From assembly GCA_020249005.1 (NCBI GenBank), contig JADCGN010000054.1, positions 1 through 11,904 on the forward strand: DNA of 11,904 nt, given 5' to 3'. A program made the position numbers and the translations under genes. Positions within the stretch are counted from its first letter, which is position 1, and each line of letters opens with the position of its first letter. Origin of the DNA: Alphaproteobacteria bacterium. GTDB taxonomy: Bacteria; Pseudomonadota; Alphaproteobacteria; UBA2136; UBA6156. A model generated the notes under the pieces. That model had not been told where the DNA came from. It made no database searches and saw nothing but the letters and a program-made list of their open reading frames with translations. Positions 5,473 through 11,904 of the stretch are shown here, piece by piece.

Positions 5473-6117
5473 ATGTTTCGTCTCTTGAAAGATACCTGGG
5501 AATGGTTCCTGTGCGGCACGGTGGTGTTCAGCTTGGCGCTGTTTTTGCTGGGGCATGATTGGTTTGGCTTGAACGGATATCTGGCCACGTTGCTGGCCGT
5601 GGTCGGCGCACTCTTGGCGGCTGTGGTAGGCTTCCTCACCGCCACGTTGGTGTTGCCGCTGCTGGCCTTGGTTACGGGTGTGATCGGGGCTTTCGTTGGT
5701 CTCGTGACTGTGCTGCTGGCCTTTGTGGTGGGAGGAATTTTTACGCCGCTGGCCGCGGCGGTGGTTGGCGCGATTTACAGCCTCTTGGGCTGGCTGGCCA
5801 CCACCTGGCTCGGTACCTTGCTGATGCCGCTTTATAGTACTTTGGGGCCTTTGGTGCTGAAGGTGGCGCCGTGGCTCACCACCAGCAAATACCTGGTGAA
5901 GGTTTATGACTGGCTGGATGACCAACCGTGGTGGCCGGAAGCGTTGGTGCTTACGCCAAAGCGCGGCGCAGTTGCGCCCAAGGGAAATGCGGGCCCGGGT
6001 CGGTCTTCCGCCCCGGCGAGATCTGGTCGTGCCCAACCACGGCGTCCGGGTTCAGCCCGTGGCGGTGCAACACGTCCTGCAGCAGCGCCGTCAAAGAAGC
6101 CAGCGCGGCGGGGGTAA
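5473..6117 (+). CDS. Uncharacterised multi-pass membrane protein with a basic Arg/Pro/Ala tail
   Basis: I do not recognise a family. Of 214 residues, about 12-128 are strongly hydrophobic and could form four to five membrane helices (around 12-27, 38-55, 57-75, 77-96 and 98-118), rich in Leu, Val, Ala and Gly. A soluble stretch with KVYDWLDDQPWWPE (about 142-155) follows. The last 50 or so residues are disordered and basic, rich in Arg, Ser, Pro, Ala and Gly. That tail lies antisense to the conserved end of the amidase gene: the two genes overlap tail-to-tail by 167 bp. The tail composition may therefore be dictated by the amidase codons rather than by selection on this protein. ATG 5473 is preceded by GAAAG at 5463-5467, a weak ribosome site. 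It follows a terminator by about 30 bp, so it needs a short own promoter or read-through. The hydrophobic part makes a real gene likely; function unknown. Confidence 0.68.
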   Translation: MFRLLKDTWEWFLCGTVVFSLALFLLGHDWFGLNGYLATLLAVVGALLAAVVGFLTATLVLPLLALVTGVIGAFVGLVTVLLAFVVGGIFTPLAAAVVGAIYSLLGWLATTWLGTLLMPLYSTLGPLVLKVAPWLTTSKYLVKVYDWLDDQPWWPEALVLTPKRGAVAPKGNAGPGRSSAPARSGRAQPRRPGSARGGATRPAAAPSKKPARRG

Positions 6118-6496
6118 ACGGTTCGGCTTGGGCCCAATCTGGAGCCTGCTCCAGATGCTTGGGCGGCCCTTCAGGGTAAGCTTTGCCAAACGACCCGGCG
6201 TTGCCGATTTCAATTCCAAGGCTGTGCCCATTCAAGCCTTCCACTTCAGCACCATCGGGAAAGACCCAGCGGCTTTGGCCCGCATGCCAAGCCACCTCGG
6301 CTTCCGGCACCAACTGCGTGATGGTGCCGTCGCGCGCCACGTAATAATGGCAACTCACTTCGGTGGCGGGGTCGGTCAGGCGCTGCAGTGCGGCCTCATC
6401 ATCGGCCATATAGGTGGCATGGAGCACCACCAGCCGCACCTGCTCGGTGTTGGTGCGCGGGCGGCGGTTGGGGCTGGGACGTTGCAAGATACGCAT
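5951..6496 (-). CDS. N-acetylmuramoyl-L-alanine amidase, AmpD/AmiD type
   Basis: This zinc amidase_2-family enzyme cleaves between N-acetylmuramic acid and L-alanine in peptidoglycan fragments. Of 181 residues, the zinc ligands are predicted as H26 (VVLHAT), H156 and D166 in GHDQISPGRKTDPG, with K164 in the catalytic position; the 10-residue spacing from H156 to D166 is that of AmpD. The block SCHYYVARDGTITQLVPE and WHAGQS (70-75) also match. No signal peptide or lipobox is seen (MRILQRPSPNRRPR), so a cytoplasmic, AmpD-like recycling role is favoured over a periplasmic AmiD. The start ATG overlaps the fumC stop by one base (TAATG), suggesting translational coupling. The 3' third overlaps the opposite-strand membrane protein gene. 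An amidase near rnpB-mraZ-rsmH is, as I recall, a common alphaproteobacterial arrangement. Confidence 0.92.
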   Translation of the reverse strand: MRILQRPSPNRRPRTNTEQVRLVVLHATYMADDEAALQRLTDPATEVSCHYYVARDGTITQLVPEAEVAWHAGQSRWVFPDGAEVEGLNGHSLGIEIGNAGSFGKAYPEGPPKHLEQAPDWAQAEPFTPAALASLTALLQDVLHRHGLNPDAVVGHDQISPGRKTDPGPHFPWAQLRRALA

Positions 6497-7962
6497 TATT
6501 TGTCCGGGTGCAGCATGGCCTCGGGACGGACTTTGGCGCGAAAGGTTTTGCTCTCAATGAAGCCCAGCTTCACCGCCGCCTCTTCCAGCGTGAGGTTTTC
6601 CTTCAGCGCTTTTTTGGCCACCTGCGCGGCCTTGTCGTAGCCTATCACCGGGTTGAGCGCGGTCACCAGCATCAACGAATTGGCCAGGTGGCGTTCCAGC
6701 TGCGGGGTGTTGGGTTCCAGCCCCACCACACAGTTTTCAGTGAAGCTGATGAGCGCATCGCTCAGCAACTGCACGCTCTGCAGCACGTTATGAATGATCA
6801 GCGGCTTAAACACATTCAGCTGCAAGTGCCCTTGCAACGCCCCTGCGGTCACGGCGGCATCGTTGCCGATCACCTGACAACAAACCATGGAAAGCGCCTC
6901 ACACTGGGTGGGATTCACTTTGCCCGGCATGATGCTGCTGCCGGGCTCGTTGGCGGGCAGGTTCAACTCGTTCAAGCCACAGCGGGGGCCGCTGCCCAGT
7001 AGGCGCACATCGTTGGCAATCTTCATGGCCGCCACGGCGGCGGTGCGCACGGCAGCGCTGGCGTTAAGCAGCGGCTCGTGGGCACTCAGGCCGAAAAATT
7101 TGTTCTCCATCACGGTGAATTTCAGCCCCAACCGCTTGGCCAAATATTTGGCCGCCAGGCCGGGCATCTTGGCGTGGGTATTCAGCCCTGTTCCGACTGC
7201 CGTACCGCCCAAAGGCAACGGCAGCAACGCCGCCAAGGCCTTTTGCACTTCGGCTTCCGCGTAGTCCAGCTGTGCAGCGAAGGCGCCAAATTCCTGCCCC
7301 AAGGTGATGGGCGTGGCATCCTGCAGGTGGGTCCGGCCGATTTTGAGAAGCTTCTGCCACTTGTTGGCTTTCTGCTCCAGCGCCTTACGGGCGATTTTGA
7401 GTGCCGGGAGCATCTGTTGCTGCAGGGCCAGCGCTGCACCGATGTGCATGGCGGTGGGAAAGGTATCGTTGCTGCTTTGGCCACGGTTCACATGGTCATT
7501 GGGGTGGACAGGGCTTTTGCCGCCACGCGTGCCTGTCAGGATTTCATTGGCCCGCCCGGCCAGCACCTCGTTCAGGTTCATGTTGGTTTGGGTGCCGCTG
7601 CCGGTCTGCCAAACCACCAGCGGGAAATTACCGGCCAATTTGTTGGCCTGCACTTCATCGGCGGCCTGGCTAATCGCTTTGGCCAGCTTGGCCTCGAGCA
7701 GTTTCAAATCGGCATTGGCATGGGCGCAGGCCTGCTTCAGTGCGGCGTAGCCGGCAATGAACATGGGGGAAAAGTTAAAGCGCGCGCGCTCGGCGTCCGT
7801 GGCCCCACCAATCAAAAAATTTTCTTTGCTGCGCTGCGTTTGTGCGGCCCAGTAACAGTCGGCGGGAACCTGCACCACCCCCATGCTGTCGCTTTCGGCG
7901 CGGGTGGGCACGGATGACTTCCCGGCGGATTTAACAGGAGTTGTGGCGGCGGTTTTGGGCAT
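6496..7962 (-). CDS. fumC: Class II fumarate hydratase FumC
   Basis: FumC interconverts fumarate and L-malate in the TCA cycle as an iron-independent homotetramer. The 488-residue product has the superfamily signature GSSIMPGKVNP (341-351), whose serine is catalytic. It also has SGTQTNMNLNEVLAGRA, VHPNDHVNRGQSSNDTFPTAMHI and GRTHLQDATPITLGQEF, which separate it from aspartase and argininosuccinate lyase. The N-terminus carries about 20 extra residues rich in Lys, Thr and Ser before TRAESDSMG; a shorter start at the Met of DSMG is possible but would trim conserved sequence. YWAAQTQRS has Ala where most fumarases have Gly. The ribosome site before ATG 7962 is poor (AAGAAAG). The stop shares one base with the amidase start, so both are probably one transcript. 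Confidence 0.97.
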   Translation of the reverse strand: MPKTAATTPVKSAGKSSVPTRAESDSMGVVQVPADCYWAAQTQRSKENFLIGGATDAERARFNFSPMFIAGYAALKQACAHANADLKLLEAKLAKAISQAADEVQANKLAGNFPLVVWQTGSGTQTNMNLNEVLAGRANEILTGTRGGKSPVHPNDHVNRGQSSNDTFPTAMHIGAALALQQQMLPALKIARKALEQKANKWQKLLKIGRTHLQDATPITLGQEFGAFAAQLDYAEAEVQKALAALLPLPLGGTAVGTGLNTHAKMPGLAAKYLAKRLGLKFTVMENKFFGLSAHEPLLNASAAVRTAAVAAMKIANDVRLLGSGPRCGLNELNLPANEPGSSIMPGKVNPTQCEALSMVCCQVIGNDAAVTAGALQGHLQLNVFKPLIIHNVLQSVQLLSDALISFTENCVVGLEPNTPQLERHLANSLMLVTALNPVIGYDKAAQVAKKALKENLTLEEAAVKLGFIESKTFRAKVRPEAMLHPDK

Positions 7963-8029
7963 GAGATTGGCTTTCTTGGTAATCCACGCTAAGCGGATTT
8001 GTGGGTTTGCTCCAGCGCCGCGATTATTT

Positions 8030-8057
8030 TTTATGCCACCCCTTGCATTGTATGCAA
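8030..8057 (-). promoter_or_regulatory. Candidate fumC promoter with a TTGCAT/ATGCAA inverted repeat
   Basis: On the minus strand TTGCAT (8057-8052) and CATAAA (8035-8030) are 16 bp apart and match sigma-70 moderately (4/6 each). The -35 is one arm of a perfect inverted repeat, TTGCAT-TGT-ATGCAA (8043-8057), that could be a repressor or activator site. It lies in the 326-bp gap between divergent fumC and the MFS gene. Confidence 0.35.
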
Positions 8058-8099
8058 CACCCGCTTACCCTGTTCCGTATGAGCAATTACGCCGCTTGC

Positions 8100-8252
8100 A
8101 AACACACTCCGGCCCTGTGGGCTGGCGTGTTTGGCGTATGCCGCTATCTCCCCATCGGGCCGGCTAACCTACGTTAGCGAACGGGCCCGCAAGGGCTTCC
8201 GTTTCCCCGGTGGTGGCAGAATCTTTCGCCACTCGCCTAAACCCCCCACCAC
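8100..8252 (+). other. Hairpin-rich leader upstream of the MFS gene
   Basis: Three potential structures lie in a row. First, AAACAC (8100-8105) pairs with GTGTTT (8127-8132), enclosing CCGGCCC (8109-8115) with GGGCTGG (8119-8125). Second, CGGGCC (8156-8161) pairs with GGCCCG (8184-8189), enclosing GCTAAC (8163-8168) with GTTAGC (8173-8178). Third, GTGGTGG (8210-8216) pairs with CCACCAC (8246-8252), and this excludes a smaller stem GTGGC (8213-8217) with GCCAC (8228-8232). None has a T-run. I recognise no known riboswitch; the competing stems 27 bp before the ribosome site suggest a regulatory leader. Confidence 0.4.
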
Positions 8253-8288
8253 GCCAGACGATGACCTGGCGCAACTTTGGAGACTTCC

Positions 8289-9452
8289 ATGAAGAACCTT
8301 CCCGCCTCGTGGCGCCTCATGGTGGCCATCGGCTGCATCGACCTGATGTTTTTGGTGCCCGTGGTCATGGCCTACTACCAACTGAAAGGCGTGGATATTG
8401 GTGCATTTCTGCTGCTGCAGGGGCTCTTCCGGGTGTGGGTACTGATCCTGGAAGTGCCCACTGGCTACCTGGCCGACCGCTGGAGCCGCACCAGCCAGCT
8501 CACCCTCGGAGCCGCTGCCTGGTTGGCGGGCCTTACCTGCGTGTGGCAAGCCACCAGCTTTGCTGGGCTGCTGATGGGTGAAATCTGCATGGCGCTGTCG
8601 GTGGCGTTCTACTCGGGCACCACCCAAGCCTACCTGCACGAAGCCCTGCACCAAGAAGGCCGTGGCCACCAAGAAGCCACCTGGCAAGGGCGCCTGTTCG
8701 CCAGTTCCACTGCTGCTGAAATGGTGGCGGGGGCATTGGGGGGCTGGTTGTTCGGCTGGTGGGCCGATGGCCCGGTGCTGGCCGGGATGCTGGCAGCCAC
8801 CGTGGCGCTGGCGTTTACCGCCAGCTTGCCTAAACTGCCCAAGCAGCACGCCGAGCGTCGCCATGACAACCCGTTCCTGGATGTGTGGTTGGTGACGCAC
8901 CACAGCCTGCGGCTGCACCCCACCTTGCGGTGGTTGTTGCTGGGGCCGAAAATCCTGACCGGCTTCACCGGCCTGCTATTTTGGGTGATGCAGGCCAAGC
9001 TGTTGGCGCTGCACGTTAGCCCAACCTGGCTCGGCCTGAGCTTCGCCGCCTTTATGGGGGTGAAGACGGTGCTGGCCTTGTCGGCCGGGCGAATTGCCGC
9101 GCTGGGAGCCACCCGGGTGTTGCAAAACTTGCCGCTGTTCCTGCTGGTGGGCTGTGGCCTGATGAGCGTGGCCAACCCCTGGCTGGTGTGGCTGGGTGGG
9201 GTGCTGACCGCTGGCTTTGTGCACGCGGTGGGCAGTCCGCTCTGCACCACGCTGATCAACCGCGAAGTGCCCAACCACGAACGGGCCACGGTGCTCTCCG
9301 TCGGCAGCATGATCAGCCAACTGGTCGGCGCCAGCCTGATGATCGCGGCCACGCCGCTGCTCACCATCGTCAGCCTCAACACACTGATGCTGAGCTTGAT
9401 GGTGGTGGTGGCCGGCAGCAGCACCCTGCTGCTGCGGCGCATTCCGGCCTAA
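8289..9452 (+). CDS. Major facilitator superfamily (MFS) transporter
   Basis: The 387-residue protein is hydrophobic throughout, with about eleven to twelve membrane helices. It has an MFS motif-A-like loop after the second helix, PTGYLADRWSRTSQL (57-71), corresponding to GxLaDrxGr. A central hydrophilic loop, KLPKQHAERRHDNPF, near the middle separates the two six-helix halves. The substrate cannot be read; drug or metabolite efflux is typical of such short MFS proteins. The frame extends to a TTG at 8277, but ATG 8289 has GGAG at 8279-8282 with a 6-base gap and is chosen. It is divergent from fumC and convergent with flgE. A perfect hairpin lies just after its stop. Codon use and GC look like those of its neighbours. 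Confidence 0.85.
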   Translation: MKNLPASWRLMVAIGCIDLMFLVPVVMAYYQLKGVDIGAFLLLQGLFRVWVLILEVPTGYLADRWSRTSQLTLGAAAWLAGLTCVWQATSFAGLLMGEICMALSVAFYSGTTQAYLHEALHQEGRGHQEATWQGRLFASSTAAEMVAGALGGWLFGWWADGPVLAGMLAATVALAFTASLPKLPKQHAERRHDNPFLDVWLVTHHSLRLHPTLRWLLLGPKILTGFTGLLFWVMQAKLLALHVSPTWLGLSFAAFMGVKTVLALSAGRIAALGATRVLQNLPLFLLVGCGLMSVANPWLVWLGGVLTAGFVHAVGSPLCTTLINREVPNHERATVLSVGSMISQLVGASLMIAATPLLTIVSLNTLMLSLMVVVAGSSTLLLRRIPA

Positions 9453-9456
9453 CGAC

Positions 9457-9481
9457 GGCGGCCCCCATTCAGGGGGCCGCC
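9457..9481. terminator. Hairpin between convergent MFS and flgE genes
   Basis: A perfect 10-bp stem GGCGGCCCCC (9457-9466) with GGGGGCCGCC (9472-9481) and loop ATTCA lies 4 bases after the MFS stop and 17 bases after the flgE stop. No T-run follows on either strand, so it may be a shared, factor-assisted terminator or an mRNA-stabilising 3' structure. Confidence 0.6.
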
Positions 9482-9498
9482 ATATTATTGCCCAAGCC

Positions 9499-11148
9499 CT
9501 ACCGCAGCTGCAGCAGTTCGTTGAGCATCTGGTCGACCGTGGTGATCACCTTGCTGCTGGCTTGAAAGGCCCGCTGCACAACAATCATGTTGCTGAACTC
9601 ACCGGCGATGTCGGTGGTGGAACCTTCCAGCGCGCCGCTCACAATTCGGCCAGTTCCGCCCACACCCGCTTCCTTCAGCAGCGGCTGGCCGCTGGCATCG
9701 GTGGTACGCAGCAAGCTACCGCTCACCGCCTCCAGCCCACGCGGGTTTTGGAACACCGCCACCACCACCTTGTAAAGCTTCTTGGTTTCACCGTTGGTGA
9801 AAGTCCCGTTGATGAAGCCGTTATCATCCACCTGAATCGCGCTCAGCGTTCCGGCACCAAACCCATCTTGGTTGATGGCACTGGTGTTGAAACTGGCCGC
9901 CAACTGAGTGATCCCATCATTGCCCAAGCCATCTTCCAACTGAGCTTCCGAAGTGACCGTAAACGTTGCCATCGCAGTTGCGACACCCGGCGTAGTTTCA
10001 TCGAAGTTGGTCGACACCGTAAAGCGCACCCCACTGGTGGGAAAGTAAATCTCGCGCGTGCCACTGGCCGAGATTTGCGCAATCCCACTTTCTACCACCG
10101 CACCGGCCGTGCCGTTGCCGGCGCGCAGCTCATAGTTGGGAACCGTGGTTTTCACCAGCGTATACTGGCCCGTTCCAAAGGCATTGTTTTCCACCGATAC
10201 ATCCAAGATGTGGTTGGCGTAGCTGGCCGGTACCGTCCCGCTTGGGGTGGCAATGTTGCCGCCGACGTACTGACCGAAATCCAGATTCACCGTGCTGGTG
10301 GCGACCCCCCCTGCCCACGTGGCTGAAAAGTTGTTGGGCGTCACAAATTTTAAGGCCCCCGATTGCGTAAAACGCAACTCACCAGTTGCCACCAAGGTGT
10401 TGGTGCCCGCCACACCGCTTTGCAGGTTGCTGCCGTCAGTATAGATGGTGTAATCCCAAGCGTTGGCGCCGCGCTTGCTGAAACCGATGGTCAGGTCACG
10501 CGCGCCCCCTTGGGAATCATACACGCGCAGGTCAGTTAAATAATCGAAACGGGTTGGGTTGGCGATCATGCCATTAATCGAGGCAAGCTTGGTCCCGGTC
10601 GTATCATAGTTTTGGTTCAAGGCCCGGGTGCTGGTCAAGTTGGCATCCATGGAAAGCTCGCGGGTTTGCTGAGCACTCACCCCCACGCTTTGCAACTCTA
10701 CGGCTTCTGGCTCCTGAATATCGAGGATATTTCCGGCACTGTCTGTCCGCCACCCTTGCAGATAATAGCCATCGGGGTTCACCAGATAGCCTTCGCGGTC
10801 TTCGCTAAAGCTCCCGGCACGCGTGAAAAAGAATTCGGTGCTGGTGCTGTTAACCTTATCATCGGCCACACGGAAAAAACCATTGCCAGAAATTGCCAAA
10901 TCGGTGCGGCTGGAGCTGGTAATGAAACTCCCTTGCGCGGTTTGGTCACGCAACACGGCAGTGTTGACCCCCCCACTGTTGTAGGTGGTGCCCTGCGCCC
11001 CGGTGGTGACCAACTGCGAAAACAGACTGCGGCTGGATTTATAGCCAATCGTGTTGGTGTTGGCCAGGTTGTCGGAAATCACCGAGATCGCCTGTCCTTG
11101 GGCGCCGAGGCCACTCACACTTGCCGTCATTGCGCTAAAGAGTGCCAT
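9499..11148 (-). CDS. flgE: Flagellar hook protein FlgE
   Basis: FlgE polymerises outside the cell into the curved hook that couples rod to filament. The 549-residue product begins with the rod/hook N-terminus MALFSAMTASVSGLGAQGQA and SDNLANTNTIGYKSSR, continues with TDLAISGNGFFRV and FTRAGSFSEDREGYLVNPDGYYLQGW, and ends with IVVQRAFQASSKVITTVDQMLNELL. These paired N- and C-terminal helices form the D0 coiled core. The product is longer than the roughly 400-residue enteric FlgE; the extra length is Thr/Ser/Gly-rich middle sequence (about 170-460) that would form surface domains. There is no signal peptide, as expected for type III export. A consensus sigma-54 promoter lies in the 64-bp gap after flgD. 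The ribosome site is weak. The order flgD-flgE is the usual one: cap protein first, then hook. Confidence 0.96.
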   Translation of the reverse strand: MALFSAMTASVSGLGAQGQAISVISDNLANTNTIGYKSSRSLFSQLVTTGAQGTTYNSGGVNTAVLRDQTAQGSFITSSSRTDLAISGNGFFRVADDKVNSTSTEFFFTRAGSFSEDREGYLVNPDGYYLQGWRTDSAGNILDIQEPEAVELQSVGVSAQQTRELSMDANLTSTRALNQNYDTTGTKLASINGMIANPTRFDYLTDLRVYDSQGGARDLTIGFSKRGANAWDYTIYTDGSNLQSGVAGTNTLVATGELRFTQSGALKFVTPNNFSATWAGGVATSTVNLDFGQYVGGNIATPSGTVPASYANHILDVSVENNAFGTGQYTLVKTTVPNYELRAGNGTAGAVVESGIAQISASGTREIYFPTSGVRFTVSTNFDETTPGVATAMATFTVTSEAQLEDGLGNDGITQLAASFNTSAINQDGFGAGTLSAIQVDDNGFINGTFTNGETKKLYKVVVAVFQNPRGLEAVSGSLLRTTDASGQPLLKEAGVGGTGRIVSGALEGSTTDIAGEFSNMIVVQRAFQASSKVITTVDQMLNELLQLR

Positions 11149-11189
11149 AGGGGGTTACTTTCGTTGCTTGCTGCGTTTGTTAAAATCTT

Positions 11190-11205
11190 TGCAAAGGTCG
11201 TGCCA
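11190..11205 (-). promoter_or_regulatory. Sigma-54 (RpoN) promoter of flgE
   Basis: On the minus strand 11205-11190 reads TGGCACGACCTTTGCA, a full match to TGGCAC-N5-TTGC(A/T), with the GG and GC separated by 10 bases as RpoN requires. Transcription would start near 11179, about 31 bases before the flgE ATG. Hook genes are sigma-54 dependent in Caulobacter and many other bacteria. The bacterial enhancer-binding protein site was not identified. Confidence 0.8.
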
Positions 11206-11212
11206 AGTTACG

Positions 11213-11899
11213 CTATTGCCGTACACCAATCACGCTGGTGGCGCCGATGTTGCGGCCATCGGCCATTTGTAACGACACCGTCTTACCATCACTCAGGACG
11301 CTCTTCACATCGCCGTACACGTAGCCCGAACTCGGCTTGACCTTGCCATCGGCATCGGCGGCCCGCACGCGGAGCGTAAAACTATTGCCCGTCACAGCTT
11401 GGCCGTTGTCATTCTTACCATCCCAAGTAAGGGTTTTAATCCCTTCTTTTGGGTCGCCATTGATGGTCCGCACCACTTGGCCATTGCTGTTGTCGATGAT
11501 TTCCAGCGTCACCTTGGTGGCCCCTTTGCCAACCTCGTAACCCAGGGGCGTCGCCGTGCCTTCGCGGCTAAAGAGGTTGCCCGGGCCCAGCACCTGTTTG
11601 CCCAGGTAACTGTTGGCCAGGTTTTGTTCGCCAAAGTCACGCTCGGTCACCAGCTGCTTCAGGTAATTGTTGCTGTTGATCTGCTGTTCCAGGCTACTAA
11701 ACTGCGCGATTTGGCCAGTAAATTGCGTACCATCCAAGGGGTTGAGAGGATCTTGGTTTTTTAACTGCGCCACCAACAGCTTCAAGAAGGTGTCGAAGTT
11801 CACGCTGTTTAGCGCGGCATTCTGCCCGGCGGCAATGCCGGTGATCGCCCCGTTGGCGCTTGCGCCGGTGTTGGTATTGGTGGCGGTGGTGGTCGTCAT
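11213..11899 (-). CDS. flgD: Flagellar hook assembly (cap) protein FlgD
   Basis: FlgD caps the growing hook and guides FlgE addition, then leaves the structure. The 228-residue product has the conserved N-terminal block FLKLLVAQLKNQDPLNPLD (38-56) followed by GTQFTGQIAQFSSLEQQINSN. The C-terminal half is beta-rich, with LGKQVLGPGN, TWDGKNDNGQAVTGNSFTLRV and GRNIGATSVIGV, matching the FlgD Ig-like and Tudor-like domains. The first 30 residues are Thr, Asn, Ala and Gly rich, as expected for an exported, disordered N-terminus. The ATG at 11899 lies 5 bases from the window edge, so the ribosome site and any alternative upstream start cannot be judged. flgE follows after 64 bp. Confidence 0.95.
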   Translation of the reverse strand: MTTTTATNTNTGASANGAITGIAAGQNAALNSVNFDTFLKLLVAQLKNQDPLNPLDGTQFTGQIAQFSSLEQQINSNNYLKQLVTERDFGEQNLANSYLGKQVLGPGNLFSREGTATPLGYEVGKGATKVTLEIIDNSNGQVVRTINGDPKEGIKTLTWDGKNDNGQAVTGNSFTLRVRAADADGKVKPSSGYVYGDVKSVLSDGKTVSLQMADGRNIGATSVIGVRQ

Positions 11900-11904
11900 C
11901 GCGG

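Noticed and set aside
7078..7917. Long plus-strand frame of 279 codons opposite fumC
   Set aside because: It is antisense to a strongly conserved enzyme and its translation has no recognisable domain.
7883..8167. Plus-strand open frame across the fumC start and the intergenic region
   Set aside because: It begins antisense to fumC, has no ribosome site or motif, and ends in the hairpin-rich leader.
9562..10326. Plus-strand frame of 254 codons opposite flgE
   Set aside because: It is antisense to flgE, His/Arg-rich, and has no start signal.

Overview
The window looks like chromosomal DNA of a flagellated, GC-rich Gram-negative bacterium, most likely an alphaproteobacterium. Three things point there: the MraZ N-terminus, an rnpB gene beside mraZ and near an AmpD-type amidase, and a PlcP/Agt-type lipid-remodelling pair. 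The placement is inferred from protein family resemblance and gene order recalled from memory, not from a search. I see no insertion sequence, CRISPR array, tRNA or prophage signature.

Left part (1-3630): the start of the division and cell wall (dcw) cluster. rsmH (cut by the left edge) and mraZ both read leftward, but they are separated by a two-gene cassette reading rightward: a metallophosphoesterase of the PlcP type and a GT4 glycosyltransferase of the Agt type. Together these would cut phospholipids to diacylglycerol and rebuild glycolipids from it, a phosphate-sparing route. The block upstream of mraZ carries four TGGG-type repeats at exact 10-bp spacing, read as MraZ boxes, over a candidate mraZ promoter, followed by two tandem DnaA-box-like 9-mers.

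Middle part (3631-6117, rightward): the RNase P RNA gene rnpB with its terminator, then three short single-gene units. These are an HD phosphohydrolase resembling the (p)ppGpp hydrolase domain of RelA/SpoT, a MazG/HisE-like NTP pyrophosphohydrolase, and a small multi-pass membrane protein. Near-identical GC-rich hairpins ending in GCCCCCGC plus a T-run terminate the first three units.

Right part: fumC (class II fumarase) and an AmpD-type amidase read leftward with their stop and start codons overlapping. The amidase end overlaps the membrane protein gene tail-to-tail by 167 bp. Divergent from fumC is an MFS transporter with a hairpin-rich leader. Flagellar hook genes flgD and flgE read leftward from the right edge, with a consensus sigma-54 promoter between them.

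No wholly unknown multi-gene system is visible. The most notable points are the plcP-agt insertion that splits mraZ from rsmH, the phased MraZ operator, and the sigma-54 promoter of flgE.
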